A stretch of DNA of 36,920 nt from Rhizobium sp. CF122 (GCF_000282035.1 NZ_AKKA01000012.1:1-36920), one strand, 5' to 3'; positions 23,582 through 34,142 are shown, counted from the first letter of the stretch. The notes: a model not told the origin generated them from the sequence alone. Translations and numbers: made by a program.

Positions 23582-23724
23582 ATCGAACCGCCCTGCTGCG
23601 GCTTTGCACCTGTCGATTTTAGATTTTGTATTTTCTAACGGGGATTTAGCGGGGTTGATTATAGCGCTCTCGCGCAGTGTATCGTAGATTTGGCTATTAT
23701 GGCGTGCTGTGGTGTGGTTACCGG

Positions 23725-25344
23725 CTATTGCATCCTCAGCACCATCTCCGCTGCCTTTTCCGCAATCATGATCACCGGGGAGTTCGTATTGCCGGACACG
23801 ATCGTCGGCATGATCGAGGCATCGACGACGCGCAGCTTCTCAAGCCCGTGCACGCGCAGCTTTGCATCCACCACCGCCATCGGATCGCTTCCCATCCTGC
23901 AGGTGCCGACAGGATGAAAGATCGTGGTGGCGATATCACCTGCACGCCGGATCAACTCGTCATCGCTCTGATGTTCCCGGCCCGGCAGCATCTCCTGGGG
24001 TCGAAAACCGGAGATAGCCTTCGTTTCCATCAGGCTGCGCGCATGACGGATCGAATTTGCCGCGAGTAGCCGGTCGCCCGTGGTCGAAAGATAATTGGGA
24101 CGAATTTCAGGGGCGGCCGAGGCATCACGTGTCGTTATATGCACCGTGCCGCGACTTTCCGGCCGGAGGTTGCAGACAGAGACAGTCACGGCAGGATAAC
24201 GATGCAGCGGCTCGCCGAGCCGGTCGGTGCTGAGCGGCTGGACGTGATATTCGAGATCGGCGGTAGCGACGGACGGATCGCTTTTGGCGAAGATCCCGAG
24301 CTGGCTTGGCGCCATCGAGAGCGGACCGGAACGGCTGATCGCATACTGCAAACCCATGCCGGCACGGGTAAACAGGTTATGGTAAAGCTGGTTCAGCGTG
24401 CGCGCGCCCTCGATCTTGAAGACGGTTCGGATCTGCAGATGGTCTTGCAGGTTTTCGCCGACACCCTGAAGCTCATGATGCAGGGGAATGCCGAGGCTCG
24501 ACAGCACATCCGGTCGCCCGACGCCCGAAAGCTCCAGAATTTTCGGCGAGTTGATCGAACCCGCAGACAGAATGACCTCGCGCGACGCGCGGGCAACGCA
24601 GGAGCGGCCATTGAGGCGAAAGCGCACGCCGGATACAGCCTCGCCATCAAATTCCAGCCGCTCGGTCTCCGCGCCCGTCAGCACGCGCAGGTTCTCCCGC
24701 TTCATCGCCGGGCGCAGGAAGGCTTTCGTCGTGTTCCAGCGCAGGCCGCCCTTCTGATTGACCTCGAAATAGCCGGACCCTTCATTGTCGCCGTCGTTGA
24801 AATCGTCGGTCTTGCGGATACCGAGTTCCTCGGCCGCATCGCGAAAGGCATCGAGGATCGGCCAGGACAGGCGCTGGCGTTCGACGCGCCACTCGCCTCC
24901 GGCCCCGTGCAAGGCCGATTTTCCGCGATAATTGTCTTCCGATTTCAGGAACCAGGGCAGCACGTCATCCCAGCCCCAACCGGCATTGCCTGCCTGCCGC
25001 CAGCCGTCGTAATCCGCCGCCTGCCCGCGCATATAGATCATGCCGTTGATCGAGGAGCAGCCGCCGAGCACCTTTCCGCGCGGATAATTGAGCGTCCGGC
25101 CATTGAGGCCGGCCTCGGCTGCCGTCTTCATCATCCAGTCGGTGCGCGGATTGCCCATGCAATAGAGGTAGCCGATCGGCACATGCACCCAGTGATACCG
25201 ATCCGAGCCGCCGGCCTCGAGCAGCAGCACCCGGTTTCTCGGATCCGTCGAGAGCCGGTTTGCCAGTACGCAACCGGCCGACCCCGCGCCGACGACGATG
25301 AAATCGTAAACGCCTTCATCCATAGGCGCTTCATTCATGGGCAT
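23725..25344 (-). CDS. GMC-family FAD oxidoreductase (choline dehydrogenase-like)
   Basis: A 539-residue flavoprotein of the glucose-methanol-choline family, which oxidises alcohols. The FAD motif [16 protein letters not shown] is near the N-terminus. GMC signature 1 ([18 protein letters not shown]) and signature 2 ([15 protein letters not shown]) are present. The catalytic histidine lies in [10 protein letters not shown] near the C-terminus. ATG 25344 is two bases after the kinase stop and continues the operon; the long open frame above it overlaps the kinase. It is the last gene of the nine-gene operon. It may oxidise a polyol hydroxyl or a side product. Its electron acceptor is unknown. 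Confidence 0.92.
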   Translation of the reverse strand: MPMNEAPMDEGVYDFIVVGAGSAGCVLANRLSTDPRNRVLLLEAGGSDRYHWVHVPIGYLYCMGNPRTDWMMKTAAEAGLNGRTLNYPRGKVLGGCSSINGMIYMRGQAADYDGWRQAGNAGWGWDDVLPWFLKSEDNYRGKSALHGAGGEWRVERQRLSWPILDAFRDAAEELGIRKTDDFNDGDNEGSGYFEVNQKGGLRWNTTKAFLRPAMKRENLRVLTGAETERLEFDGEAVSGVRFRLNGRSCVARASREVILSAGSINSPKILELSGVGRPDVLSSLGIPLHHELQGVGENLQDHLQIRTVFKIEGARTLNQLYHNLFTRAGMGLQYAISRSGPLSMAPSQLGIFAKSDPSVATADLEYHVQPLSTDRLGEPLHRYPAVTVSVCNLRPESRGTVHITTRDASAAPEIRPNYLSTTGDRLLAANSIRHARSLMETKAISGFRPQEMLPGREHQSDDELIRRAGDIATTIFHPVGTCRMGSDPMAVVDAKLRVHGLEKLRVVDASIMPTIVSGNTNSPVIMIAEKAAEMVLRMQ

Positions 25345-25346
25345 GG

Positions 25347-26876
25347 TCACGCTGTAACTCCTTTTGCGAGACTTTGCGCCTCCGAAAGCCGCCGCCACAG
25401 CGGTGTCATCGCCTCTTTGATATCGTTGTAAAGTCCGTAACGACGGGCGTAGTGGGCCGAAAGCGCAGCATTGGGCTGATAATGCCGATCGGTCCGCACC
25501 ATGGCGGTGGCTCCTTCGGTGAAATCGGCAAACAACCCGACACCCGTCCCGGCCGCAATCGCAGCCCCTAGCGCCCCGGTCTCCCGCGACACAGCAACGG
25601 TGACGGGAACCCCCAATACATCCGCAAAAATCTGCGGCCAGAGCCTGCTGCGCGAGCCACCGCCGCAGAGCACCGCCTCCTCGAAGGTCGCACCCGCCTT
25701 GCGGATGGTCTCGATATGCTGACGATGACTGAAGGCGACACCTTCCAGAAGTGCGCGGATCAGATGCCCCTTGGTGTGCCAGCCAGCCATGCCATAGAAA
25801 CCGGCCCGCGCATGGCCATCCTGCTGGGCGCCATAGAGATAGGGGTGATAGAGCGGATCATCCGCAACCGGCGCGACCGCAGCCGCGAGCGCGCAAGCCG
25901 CGTCGAAGGGCGAGACGCCCTCCTGATGCTCGTCCTCGAAGAATTCCCGCACCAGCCATTCGAGATTGGCGGCCGACGTGGCGCTGTTTTCCATCGCCAT
26001 GTAGCGGCTGCGGTCGAAGGTGGAGGACATGAAAACCGGGCCATCAAGGTCGGGGCAATCGATGATCACCTGATTGATGCTCCAGGTGCCGGCGATGATC
26101 GAGGCGGTGCCGGTGCGCGACGCGCCCGAGCCGAGCGCCGACGCCACAACATCGAACAGCCCGCCAACAACCGGCGTGCCCGCGGCAAGCCCGGTCTCGT
26201 TCGCCACATCTTCTGTTACATGCCCTGCGATATCGGTGCTTTCGATCAACGGTGGCAGCATATGCATGCTGTCGGCAAGCCCGTAGGCCGCCATCAGCGT
26301 TCTGTCGTAGCGGCGGGCGGCGAGATCCAGCAAGCCGGCGCCGGACATGTCGGAAACCTCGCTGACACGGTTTCCCGTCAGCCGGTTGACGACGAAATCC
26401 TTGGAGAAGAACACCGTGCCGATGCGCTGGAAAAGCTCGGGACGATGGCGTTTCAGCCAGGCGAGCAGCGTCGGCGTTTGGGAGGGCCAGGGGCGCTGGC
26501 GAGCGATCGGCACTGTGCGGTCGCCGACCCCTTCGGCCGCCCATTCCTCAACAAGCCCGATCGCGCGCGTATCGAGCGACTGGATACCGAGAAGCGGCTG
26601 GCCGTCGCGATCGAGCGCATAGAGCCCGTTACCATGGCCGGCGCAGCCGATGGCCGCGATATCCTTGGCAGCAATGCCCGCTTTGTCGAGGCAGGTGCGG
26701 ATCACCCGTTTGGCAGTGGCCCAGAGTTCGCCGAGATCGCGCTCCACATGACCGGGGCACGGCATGCGGCTATGGCCCTCCTCTCCGGCATAGGTCACCT
26801 CCCTGCCCTTAAGATCGAAGATCACAGCCTTGATGACGGTGTTTCCGGCATCGAGCCCCAACAGATATTTTTCCAT
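25347..26876 (-). CDS. FGGY-family carbohydrate kinase, L-xylulokinase-like
   Basis: A 509-residue ATP-dependent sugar or polyol kinase. The N-terminal FGGY domain starts [20 protein letters not shown]. The conserved [20 protein letters not shown] and [13 protein letters not shown] resemble the LyxK/EryA branch more than LsrK. The C-terminal ATPase domain includes [20 protein letters not shown] and [23 protein letters not shown] ribosome-binding site precedes ATG 26876. It is separated by 102 bp from the aldolase and overlaps none of its neighbours. It probably phosphorylates the transported polyol or ketose so the GlpD-like enzyme and aldolase can act. The substrate is inferred only. Confidence 0.92.
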   Translation of the reverse strand: MEKYLLGLDAGNTVIKAVIFDLKGREVTYAGEEGHSRMPCPGHVERDLGELWATAKRVIRTCLDKAGIAAKDIAAIGCAGHGNGLYALDRDGQPLLGIQSLDTRAIGLVEEWAAEGVGDRTVPIARQRPWPSQTPTLLAWLKRHRPELFQRIGTVFFSKDFVVNRLTGNRVSEVSDMSGAGLLDLAARRYDRTLMAAYGLADSMHMLPPLIESTDIAGHVTEDVANETGLAAGTPVVGGLFDVVASALGSGASRTGTASIIAGTWSINQVIIDCPDLDGPVFMSSTFDRSRYMAMENSATSAANLEWLVREFFEDEHQEGVSPFDAACALAAAVAPVADDPLYHPYLYGAQQDGHARAGFYGMAGWHTKGHLIRALLEGVAFSHRQHIETIRKAGATFEEAVLCGGGSRSRLWPQIFADVLGVPVTVAVSRETGALGAAIAAGTGVGLFADFTEGATAMVRTDRHYQPNAALSAHYARRYGLYNDIKEAMTPLWRRLSEAQSLAKGVTA

Positions 26877-26941
26877 TCCGAACCCCTCCCAAAAGGTTCT
26901 GACAGTCTTGCGCGGTTCGGCCGAAAGCCCAGCGCCGATAC

Positions 26942-26968
26942 CCTCTTTTCCCCGTCGGGGAGAAGAGG
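26942..26968. repeat. Short RIME-like hairpin inside the operon
   Basis: A 12-bp stem with one G-T type mismatch (CCTCTTTTCCCC against GGGGAGAAGAGG, about 3-base loop) lies in the 102-bp gap between aldolase and kinase. The CTTCTCCCC..GGGGAGAAG theme is the same as in the larger element at 34143-34270. It may be a partial copy that lowers or protects the downstream part of the transcript. Confidence 0.5.
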
Positions 26969-26978
26969 AAACCCAACT

Positions 26979-27821
26979 TCATCCCTGCTGATAAAGCGCA
27001 AGCGCCTCCTCGCCACGCTTGTCCTCATGGATGATCGCCATCAGACCGCGCACGACGGCGCTCGGATTGGCATGCTGATAGATATTGCGTCCGTAGACCA
27101 TGCCCATCGCCCCCTGCCGCATCAAGGCGGCGGATTTGGCGAAGACGGCGGACAGGTCTTCCTTGCCGCCGCCGCGCACCAGCACCGGGCAGCGCGCTGC
27201 CTCAACCACGCGGTGGAAGTCCTCCGCGTTGGTCGTCGGGTCGGCCTTGACGATATCGGCGCCCATTTCGCGGGCAAGTCGCGTCAGCGTCACGATCTTC
27301 TCAGCATCGCCATCGACCATATAGCCGCCGCGCTCGGTTACCGGCTGCATCACCAGCGGTTCGATCATCAGCGGCATGCCGTATTTCTCGCAGTCGGCGC
27401 GGACGCGGGCAATGTTCTGGACGCACTGGCGGAAGAGATCGGGCTCGTCCGGCAGCATGAACAGATTTACAACGACGCAGGCAGCATCCATCTGCAGCGC
27501 GCCGATCAGCGGCTCGGCCTCGTTCTGCAGCACGGCCCACATATCCCGGTGACGGAAGCGGTTGTAGGGGTTGCCCATGTCGATGCGCATGACCAGCGCC
27601 GGCTTGTCCTTGCCAGGCAGGTCCTGCAGAAGGTCGGCCTGGCCGTAATTCATCTGGATCGCATCGGGCTTCGCATCGACCAACGCCTTCACAACGGCCG
27701 GCATATCTTCCAGCCCGTCGAGAAAAGACGGCTCGTTACAAACGCCATGATCGATCGCCACATCCAGGCAACGGCCGTTGCCGAACAGCCGGTTCATCCG
27801 GACCTTGCTGATGTCTCGCAT
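26979..27821 (-). CDS. Class I aldolase of the DhnA/LsrF (DeoC/FbaB) family
   Basis: A 280-residue TIM-barrel aldolase that uses a Schiff-base lysine. The family start is AIDHGVCNEPSF (Asp24, His25). The probable Schiff-base lysine is Lys192 in GADIVKADPTTN. The C-terminal phosphate-binding loops are VRGGGKEDLSAVF and GAMGMVYGRNIYQH. Relatives cleave phosphorylated ketoses or act in autoinducer-2 breakdown (LsrF). ATG 27821 has a perfect AAAGGAG ribosome-binding site six bases upstream, so its 28-base overlap with the end of the GlpD-like gene is real. It probably cleaves the ketose phosphate made by that enzyme. The exact substrate is unknown. Confidence 0.9.
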   Translation of the reverse strand: MRDISKVRMNRLFGNGRCLDVAIDHGVCNEPSFLDGLEDMPAVVKALVDAKPDAIQMNYGQADLLQDLPGKDKPALVMRIDMGNPYNRFRHRDMWAVLQNEAEPLIGALQMDAACVVVNLFMLPDEPDLFRQCVQNIARVRADCEKYGMPLMIEPLVMQPVTERGGYMVDGDAEKIVTLTRLAREMGADIVKADPTTNAEDFHRVVEAARCPVLVRGGGKEDLSAVFAKSAALMRQGAMGMVYGRNIYQHANPSAVVRGLMAIIHEDKRGEEALALYQQG

Positions 27822-29542
27822 AGTTCACTCCTTTGTTCGTTCCTCGCGGAAAGGGTTTCCTCCGAAACGCCGTGGCGGTCGTTCAGGAGGGTCAGAAAAC
27901 GGGCGCGCTCTTCGGCCGTGCGCTGGGGCGGCCAGCCCTTCTCGGCGGCGAGGATAGCAAGGGCGACATCTGCAACATCAAGCGAAAGCTCGCCGCTGAC
28001 GGCCAGCGTCGTTCGCCGCAGCAGCAGATCATCCAGATGCTCGACTGCCTCAGAGCGGATGAGATGGATAAGTTCGCGGGCGCTGTAGCCGGCGTGGGGC
28101 AAGGCTTGATCCGCACCCACGGAAATAAAGCGGGCGATCTCGGCGGCATCGGTGCCATAGCGTGTAAAGAGCGTGGCGACACGATCGGCGGCAAGGCCAG
28201 TCGTGGCCGAAAGTTGCTGCAGCCAGTCATCGCGATCATCAGGAAAGCCGCGCCCTCCCCCGAACGTGCGTTCGGCTGTATCCAGCCGGCGCGGCAAGCC
28301 AAGCCGTTCCAGCGCCATGTCGGCGGCGAGTTCCCCGAAGGAACGGAAAGTCGTCCACTTGCCGCCGATCATGCAGAGCACCGGGGGACCGCCATTGCTG
28401 CCTTCAAGCATCGTGCAGAAATGATCGCGCGGAATGCGGCCGGTAAAACTGTCGTTGCTGGCGGGCAACGGCCGCACGCCTGCAAACTGGAAGACAATCT
28501 CTTCCGGCCGAATGACGATGCCCGGCAACACGAAGGCGAGCGATTGCAGGATATAATCCCGTTCGTCTGCCTCGCAGCGCACAGTTCCAGGGTCGTCCAC
28601 CCGGATATCCGTGGAACCGACCAGCACCTTGCCGAGATAGGGAAACAGGATACAGATGCGTCCGTCCTCGTTCTCGTAATAGATCATGTGGCCGTCGAGC
28701 ATGTCGCGCAGGCCGGGATGATCGATGATCAAGTGCGAGCCCTTCGTACCGCCCATCAGCGGCGCGGGCCGTGCATCCTCTGGAAAGAGCGCGCCGTTGG
28801 CAATATCGATCCAGCCGCCGGTGGCGTTGATGATGAGAGACGGCTTGATCGTCAGCACCTCGCCGGAGACGTGGTCGCGCAGGAGGAAACCTCCGGCCGG
28901 GGCTTGCTCGATCGTTGCGTAATTCAAAGCAGCGGCATTCGGGCCGGCAGAGAGCCCGTCGCGCAAGATCTCGACACCGATGCGCTCGGGGTGACTGACC
29001 CAGGCGTCGTAATAGGTGGCGGAATTGCGGATCGCGGAATTGAGCGCAGGCCATTTGGCAAGCGTGCTGCGACGACCGCGAAACTGATGCTTCGGCATCA
29101 ATGCGCGCTTGCGGGTCAGGAAGTCATAGATGCCGAGCCCTGCCTTGATGGTGATGGCGCCCCGGCGGCTCGGGCGGCGGGTGAGGCCGAGGAAACGCAC
29201 GATGCCGTTGCCGAGGCCGGAGAAGACATCGAAGATCGGAACGGTGGTCGGCAGCGGCGCGACGTAATGCGGCGCGTTGCGCAGCAACCGGTCACGCTCA
29301 GCCAGCGATTCCCGGACAAGGCTGAACTCGCCATTTTCGAGATAGCGCAGGCCGCCATGCACCATGCGCGACAGCGCTGCACTGGCACCCGAGCAATAAT
29401 CGCCCCTCTCGACGAGCAGCACGTTCACACCCTGTAGCGCAAGCTCACGAAAGACGCTGAGCCCGTTGATGCCGCCGCCGAGGACGCACACGTCCACCTT
29501 CGGGCTCTTGCGGAGCCCGTCCAATGTCTCTTCACGGTTCAT
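27794..29542 (-). CDS. GlpD-like FAD-dependent polyol-phosphate dehydrogenase
   Basis: A 582-residue flavoprotein of the glycerol-3-phosphate dehydrogenase (GlpD) family. The FAD motif VCVLGGGINGLSVFREL is at about 18-34, followed by the family signature SRMVHGGLRYLENGEFSLV. The substrate and FAD region includes GGTKGSHLIIDHPG and FQFAGVRPLPAS, and a C-terminal domain follows. It is longer than classical GlpD (about 500 residues). Relatives include EryB, which oxidises erythritol phosphate. It lies 12 bp after the aldo/keto reductase and overlaps the aldolase by 28 bases. With a kinase and aldolase in the operon it probably oxidises a polyol phosphate, giving electrons to the quinone pool. 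Confidence 0.92.
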   Translation of the reverse strand: MNREETLDGLRKSPKVDVCVLGGGINGLSVFRELALQGVNVLLVERGDYCSGASAALSRMVHGGLRYLENGEFSLVRESLAERDRLLRNAPHYVAPLPTTVPIFDVFSGLGNGIVRFLGLTRRPSRRGAITIKAGLGIYDFLTRKRALMPKHQFRGRRSTLAKWPALNSAIRNSATYYDAWVSHPERIGVEILRDGLSAGPNAAALNYATIEQAPAGGFLLRDHVSGEVLTIKPSLIINATGGWIDIANGALFPEDARPAPLMGGTKGSHLIIDHPGLRDMLDGHMIYYENEDGRICILFPYLGKVLVGSTDIRVDDPGTVRCEADERDYILQSLAFVLPGIVIRPEEIVFQFAGVRPLPASNDSFTGRIPRDHFCTMLEGSNGGPPVLCMIGGKWTTFRSFGELAADMALERLGLPRRLDTAERTFGGGRGFPDDRDDWLQQLSATTGLAADRVATLFTRYGTDAAEIARFISVGADQALPHAGYSARELIHLIRSEAVEHLDDLLLRRTTLAVSGELSLDVADVALAILAAEKGWPPQRTAEERARFLTLLNDRHGVSEETLSARNEQRSELCETSARSG

Positions 29543-29554
29543 GATGACAGCCTG

Positions 29555-30550
29555 TTATCCGTCCATGTTGGCCAGTTTCGCAGCCAGCGCCGCGTCGATG
29601 GCCGAAAGTTCTTCCGCAGTAAGCCTGAGTGTTCCGGCCCGCGCATTGTCGAGCGCCTGCGCCGGGTTTCGCGCGCCACAGAGGGCAAAGGTCACGCCGG
29701 GCTGCGCCAGCGTCCAGGCGATCACCACCTGCGCGATGCTCGCCTCATGCCGCTCCGCGGCCGGCCGGATCGCCTCGGAAAACGCCTTCGCCTTCTGCCG
29801 GTTGGCGACGGAGAAGCGCGGGTTGTCGTTGCGCTGGTCATCACCCGAAAAGACGCGGTCCGGTTCGATGGTGCCGGAGAGCAGGCCGAGCGCCAGCGAA
29901 GAATAGCTGAGCGTCGACACGCCATTTTGAACGGTGAGCGGCAACAGGCCCGCCTCAATCTCGCGATCGATCATGCTGAACCGCTCCTGGATGGCATCGA
30001 GCGATCCGGTGCTGATGTATTGCTGAAGCTCGGAGCGATCGACATTACTGGCGCCGATGGCGCGGATCTTGCCGGCCGCCTTCAGCTCTTCCAGCGCCCG
30101 CACCGTCTCCTCGATCTGCGTCGTCGCGTCCTGCCAGTGGGTGATGTAGAGATCGATGTAATCCGTGCCGAGCCGGCGCAGGCTTTCCTCCACCTCATGG
30201 ATGATCGAGTCGCGCCCGAGATAGCGGTGAACCGGTTTGCCGTCCTGATCGAAGAAGTGATTGCCCTTGCGCGTATGCCAGACAAGGCCGCATTTGGTGG
30301 CGATGACGGCCTTGTCGCGGCGCCCGGCAATCGCCTTGCCGACAATCTCTTCCGAGAGGCCGAGACCATAGGCCGGAGCCGTGTCAATGAGGGTCACGCC
30401 AGCATCGAGCGAGGCCTGAATGGCGGCTATGGATTGCGCCTCGTCGGTCCCGCCCCACATCCAGCCGCCGATCGCCCAGGTGCCGAGCCCGACGGCAGAC
30501 GCCTTGACGCCGGAGCGCCCGATCTCGCGGATCAACTGTTCGCTGCTCAT
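29555..30550 (-). CDS. Aldo/keto reductase
   Basis: A 331-residue NADP(H)-dependent aldo/keto reductase with the (beta/alpha)8 barrel. The catalytic tetrad is complete: Asp56, Tyr61 (DTAPAYGLG), Lys86 (IATKCGL) and His138 (YITHWQD). The C-terminal cofactor site includes the CGARNPAQALDNA segment. The start ATG 30550 overlaps the stop of the SorC regulator by four bases. It ends 12 bp before the GlpD-like gene. It may reduce the aldehyde released by the aldolase or oxidise a sugar alcohol; either would fit a polyol pathway. Confidence 0.92.
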   Translation of the reverse strand: MSSEQLIREIGRSGVKASAVGLGTWAIGGWMWGGTDEAQSIAAIQASLDAGVTLIDTAPAYGLGLSEEIVGKAIAGRRDKAVIATKCGLVWHTRKGNHFFDQDGKPVHRYLGRDSIIHEVEESLRRLGTDYIDLYITHWQDATTQIEETVRALEELKAAGKIRAIGASNVDRSELQQYISTGSLDAIQERFSMIDREIEAGLLPLTVQNGVSTLSYSSLALGLLSGTIEPDRVFSGDDQRNDNPRFSVANRQKAKAFSEAIRPAAERHEASIAQVVIAWTLAQPGVTFALCGARNPAQALDNARAGTLRLTAEELSAIDAALAAKLANMDG

Positions 30551-31554
30551 GCCGAAAACCCTTCCCCGGATGCTATTTCAAGAATGCGTGCCCCGGTCGC
30601 CTCGTCGGTGACGAGTGTATCGAGGTGGTTGCCTCGCATCACGCTCAGGATCGAGCTGGCCTTGTTGAGGCCGCTTGCCACGCCGATCTTCGTCGGGATC
30701 GAGGCGAACTCTTCCAGCGTCAGAGAAACGAGTACTCGGTTGAGACTGTAGTCGCAGACCCGGCCCTCACCATCGAGCAGATGAGCGAGCAGTTCCGCGC
30801 TCGCACCGGAATGTTCGATGGCCTTGCGGTCCTCGCTGGAGGAGGGGTGCAGATCGTAATAGGTCGAATCTGTGCTGAGGATCGAGCCGATGCCGACCAC
30901 CGCAATCTTGGCCTCCCGCGCCCGCTGGAAGACATCGGCGACGGCGCGCATATTGATCAGCATGTCCCGCTGCTCGGCATCATCGGCAAAGAGCGGCGCA
31001 TGGATCTGATAGGAGCGTCCACCGAGCCGGTCTGCCATCAGGGTCGAGACGTGGTTGACGTCGGTATAGTGCTTGCCCTGCACGCAGCCGGTTGCCGGGA
31101 TCACCTCGACATCGAAGCGGCGAGCGGGCTGCAGGCCGGCGACGACGGCGCCGACACCCTTGCCGCCGGTGATGCAGATCGTGTCGCCATCAGCGATTTC
31201 CTCCAGCAGCAGCCGTGCCGCCGCCTCCCCAACCGCTTGCAGCGCCGTCTGCGGATTATCGGAAACGGTCGGCACCACCACGGCGCGACCGATGCCGCCG
31301 AGTGCCAGCAGGCGTTCTTCCATATCCACCAGCGGTTCGACCGGCGACTTGATCTTGATTTCGACGAGGCCGAGTTGGCGGCCGCGCTTGATCAACCGGT
31401 TCACGGTGGCGTGCGAGATGCCGAGCTGGTCGGCAATCTGCGACTGCGTCAAACCTTCGAGAAAGTGCAGCACGAGCGCCTGGTGCATCTGGCGCGCGAT
31501 GACGATTTCCTCGCGCGGCGCAGTTGTCTTGGGTTTCAGCTTGGCAATCGGCAT
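30547..31554 (-). CDS. SorC/DeoR-type sugar-binding transcriptional regulator
   Basis: A 335-residue regulator of the SorC family (the group that includes LsrR, EryD and DeoR of Bacillus). The N-terminal helix-turn-helix is at 36-60 (LTQSQIADQLGISHATVNRL). The C-terminal sugar-phosphate-binding domain has the family signatures GDTICITGGKGVGAVVAGL and KIAVVGIGSILSTDSTYY. It lies inside the operon, one base after the permease stop and overlapping the aldo/keto reductase by four bases, so it is probably autoregulated with the operon. Its likely target is the palindrome at 35462-35477. The effector would be a phosphorylated intermediate, by analogy. Confidence 0.93.
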   Translation of the reverse strand: MPIAKLKPKTTAPREEIVIARQMHQALVLHFLEGLTQSQIADQLGISHATVNRLIKRGRQLGLVEIKIKSPVEPLVDMEERLLALGGIGRAVVVPTVSDNPQTALQAVGEAAARLLLEEIADGDTICITGGKGVGAVVAGLQPARRFDVEVIPATGCVQGKHYTDVNHVSTLMADRLGGRSYQIHAPLFADDAEQRDMLINMRAVADVFQRAREAKIAVVGIGSILSTDSTYYDLHPSSSEDRKAIEHSGASAELLAHLLDGEGRVCDYSLNRVLVSLTLEEFASIPTKIGVASGLNKASSILSVMRGNHLDTLVTDEATGARILEIASGEGFSA

Positions 31555-31555
31555 A

Positions 31556-32545
31556 TCAGGCGGCCTTCCGCTTGTGCAGGAAATGGTCGATGGAGACGGC
31601 AGCGAGCAGAATGCAGCCTTTGATCATGTCCTGCCAATAGACGGAAACGTCGAGCAGGATCAGCGATGAGGTGACGACCGAGAGCAGCGCGATGCCGAGG
31701 ATGGCACCGAAGATCGTACCCGAGCCGCCGTTCAGCGAAGCGCCGCCGATGACCGCCGCAGCAATGATGTTCAGCTCCATGCCGACGCCGAAAGTGGGCG
31801 TCGCGGCACCGAAGCGGGACATATAGATGACGCCTGCGACACCGGCGAGCGTCGAGCACAGAACCGTCACCCAGAACTTCACCTGGTTGGTGCGGATGCC
31901 GGAATAGAGCGCCGCCTTCTCGTTGCTGCCGGTATAGAACACCTTGCGGAAGGCCGTTGCCCGGCGCAGCAGGAAATCAAACAGGATGACGACGGCGACG
32001 AAGATCAGGATCACATAGGGAACGCCGTAGAAGGTGCCTTGCCCGACCACCTTGAAGCCCGCCGGCAGCGTGAAGAGCGACAGCGGCGTGCCCTTGGTGA
32101 TGACCAGGCAAAGCCCGCGCACGATCACCATGCCGGCAAGCGAGGTGATGAAGTGGTTGAGCCCCACCACCGTCACGAAGAACCCCATGATCGCCCCAAT
32201 GGCGCCGCTGGCGAGAATGCCGATCAGCGAGGCCGTCCACGGATCGAGCCCGGCAAGGAAAAGCGAGCCGGAGAGCACCATGGCAAAGCAGACGACGGAG
32301 CCGACCGCGAGATCGATACCGCCGACGATGAGCAGGATTGTCATGCCGACGACGACGATGCCTTCCACCGAAAAGCTCATCAGCATGGCGCGGAAGTTGC
32401 CGAGCGTGAGGAAGTGCGGCGAGGCAAAGCTCATGATCACGCAGAGCGTCAGGATGATCGCGATCAACCCCGCTTCGCGCATGGTGCCGATGCGTTTCCA
32501 GTGCCCCGTCTTCGGCATGTCCGCCGCCATCGTGTCGATTGCCAT
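31556..32545 (-). CDS. Sugar ABC transporter permease, RbsC type
   Basis: A 329-residue inner-membrane permease of the ribose-type ABC family, with about eight to ten hydrophobic segments beginning GLIAIILTLCVIMSFASP. The family motif IGGASLNGGSGTIFGAILGI lies near the C-terminus. The frame opens at 32608, inside the ATPase gene, but ATG 32545 has a GGAGGGAG ribosome-binding site and begins 16 bp after the ATPase stop. Only one permease gene is present, so a homodimer is expected. Substrate: unknown polyol or sugar. Confidence 0.93.
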   Translation of the reverse strand: MAIDTMAADMPKTGHWKRIGTMREAGLIAIILTLCVIMSFASPHFLTLGNFRAMLMSFSVEGIVVVGMTILLIVGGIDLAVGSVVCFAMVLSGSLFLAGLDPWTASLIGILASGAIGAIMGFFVTVVGLNHFITSLAGMVIVRGLCLVITKGTPLSLFTLPAGFKVVGQGTFYGVPYVILIFVAVVILFDFLLRRATAFRKVFYTGSNEKAALYSGIRTNQVKFWVTVLCSTLAGVAGVIYMSRFGAATPTFGVGMELNIIAAAVIGGASLNGGSGTIFGAILGIALLSVVTSSLILLDVSVYWQDMIKGCILLAAVSIDHFLHKRKAA

Positions 32546-32561
32546 TCCCGTCTCTCCCTCC

Positions 32562-34088
32562 TTACGCGGCATGATATGCCGTCCTTGCCGCACTAATCCC
32601 CGATGCAAGACGGATCACGGCTTCTTCCGTCATGTCTTCCGGGCCAAGCTCGCCGGCAAGACGTCCCTCCCGGACGACCAGCACGCGGTCGCAAAGTCCG
32701 AGCAATTCCGGCATTTCCGATGAGATGACGACGATGCCGATGCCTGAGCGCGCGAGATCGCGCAGCAGCCGATGGATTTCGGTCTTGGCGCCGACATCGA
32801 TGCCGCGCGTCGGCTCGTCCATCAGAATCACCTTGGGCTTCACCACAAGCTGCTTGGCGATCGCCACCTTCTGCTGGTTGCCACCGGACAGCGACTTCAC
32901 CGGCGCCTCGACGCCGCCCATGCGCACGGCAAGCCGCCGCGCGAAATCCTCCGCCAGCGCCGCCTCGGCACGGCCGTTCAGCAGGCCCGCATGGTTAGTG
33001 AGCGCCTTCAAGTTCAGCACCGAGATGTTCTGCGCAATCGACATTTCGAGAAAGATGCCGGACCCCTTGCGGTCTTCCGACAGATAGACGATGCCCGTCT
33101 TGACCGCATCCGCATAGGCTCGGATCGCCTGCGGCTTGCCATGCAGGCGGACTTCGCCTGCCGTATGTGCGCGAAGCCCGCAAATGCCTTCGGCGATCTC
33201 CGTGCGGCCGGAGCCGATCAGGCCACCGATGCCGAGGATTTCACCCCGGCGCAGATCGAAGCTGACATCATGGAATCGAGCGCCATCGCCGAGGCCATCC
33301 ACTTCGAGGATGGTTTCGCTGGAGGCGTCTTCGGCCCCGAGCTTTTCCGGATAGAGCTGGGTGATCTCGCGGCCAACCATGCGGCGCACAACATCATCGG
33401 CCGTGATATCGTCGATCTTGTCGGTGCAGACATAGCGGCCGTCACGAAAGACGGTCACGCGGTCGCAGAGGCTGAAGATCTCGGCCATGCGGTGGCTGAT
33501 ATAGATGATCGAGATGCCGTTCGCCTTGAGGTCGCGGATGATGGAGAAGAGCTGCTGCGCCTCGGTTTCGGTAAGCGCTGCGGTCGGCTCGTCCAGAATG
33601 AGCACGCGGCAGTCGAGCGTCAGCGCCTTGGCGATCTCGACAAGCTGCTGGCTGGAAATCGGCAGATCCGCGACCTTCTGGCGGACGTCGATGGCGGCCA
33701 GCCGGTTCATCACCCGCTGGGCATCGCGCTCCAGAGCACCGTAATTCATGAAAGGGGAACGCCGGCGACTGGTCGCGGCCATGAACATATTCTCGGCCAC
33801 CGTCGCATCAGGGCAGAGCGCGATTTCCTGATGCACCAGACCAATGCCGAGGGCCTGCGCGGCAGCCGGTGAAGCGATGCGGATGGGTTTTCCATCGACG
33901 CGGATTTCGCCGTCGGTCGGCTGTAGGACGCCAGCGATGATGTTCATCAGCGTCGACTTTCCGGCGCCATTTTCGCCGCAGAGCGCATGGACTTCGCCGC
34001 GCTCGAGCGTGAAGTTGACATCCGTCAGCGCCCGGATCGCCCCGAAATGCTTGGTCATACCTTGAATGGTGAGCACCGGCTCCGCCAT
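32562..34088 (-). CDS. Sugar ABC transporter ATP-binding protein, two-domain RbsA type
   Basis: A 508-residue ATPase with two fused nucleotide-binding domains. The first has Walker A ([10 protein letters not shown]) at about 38-47, with a modified signature ([12 protein letters not shown]) and Walker [12 protein letters not shown]. The second has a degenerate Walker A (GLIGSGRTE, arginine for lysine), signature [15 protein letters not shown] and Walker [13 protein letters not shown]. This asymmetric design is normal for RbsA/LsrA/MglA proteins. ATG 34088 has an AAGGA site at suitable spacing; an ATG two codons earlier is too close to it. It follows the binding-protein gene after about 200 bp that hold a RIME-like element. 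Confidence 0.94.
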   Translation of the reverse strand: MAEPVLTIQGMTKHFGAIRALTDVNFTLERGEVHALCGENGAGKSTLMNIIAGVLQPTDGEIRVDGKPIRIASPAAAQALGIGLVHQEIALCPDATVAENMFMAATSRRRSPFMNYGALERDAQRVMNRLAAIDVRQKVADLPISSQQLVEIAKALTLDCRVLILDEPTAALTETEAQQLFSIIRDLKANGISIIYISHRMAEIFSLCDRVTVFRDGRYVCTDKIDDITADDVVRRMVGREITQLYPEKLGAEDASSETILEVDGLGDGARFHDVSFDLRRGEILGIGGLIGSGRTEIAEGICGLRAHTAGEVRLHGKPQAIRAYADAVKTGIVYLSEDRKGSGIFLEMSIAQNISVLNLKALTNHAGLLNGRAEAALAEDFARRLAVRMGGVEAPVKSLSGGNQQKVAIAKQLVVKPKVILMDEPTRGIDVGAKTEIHRLLRDLARSGIGIVVISSEMPELLGLCDRVLVVREGRLAGELGPEDMTEEAVIRLASGISAARTAYHAA

Positions 34089-34142
34089 CTTCATTTTCCT
34101 TATTCATAGCCGGACCCGGATCGAGGTGGCTGTGATAATCTG

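Noticed and set aside
24139..25431. A 430-codon plus-strand open frame
   Set aside because: It is antisense to the GMC oxidoreductase; its composition is that of a shadow frame.
25716..28088. A 790-codon plus-strand open frame
   Set aside because: It runs antisense to the kinase, the aldolase and part of the GlpD-like gene, all of which have clear family motifs and ribosome-binding sites. Long antisense frames are common in high-GC genes.
27833..29437. A 534-codon plus-strand open frame
   Set aside because: It is antisense to the GlpD-like gene and has no recognisable domain.
32772..33872. A 366-codon plus-strand open frame
   Set aside because: It is antisense to the two-domain ABC ATPase, which is unambiguous.
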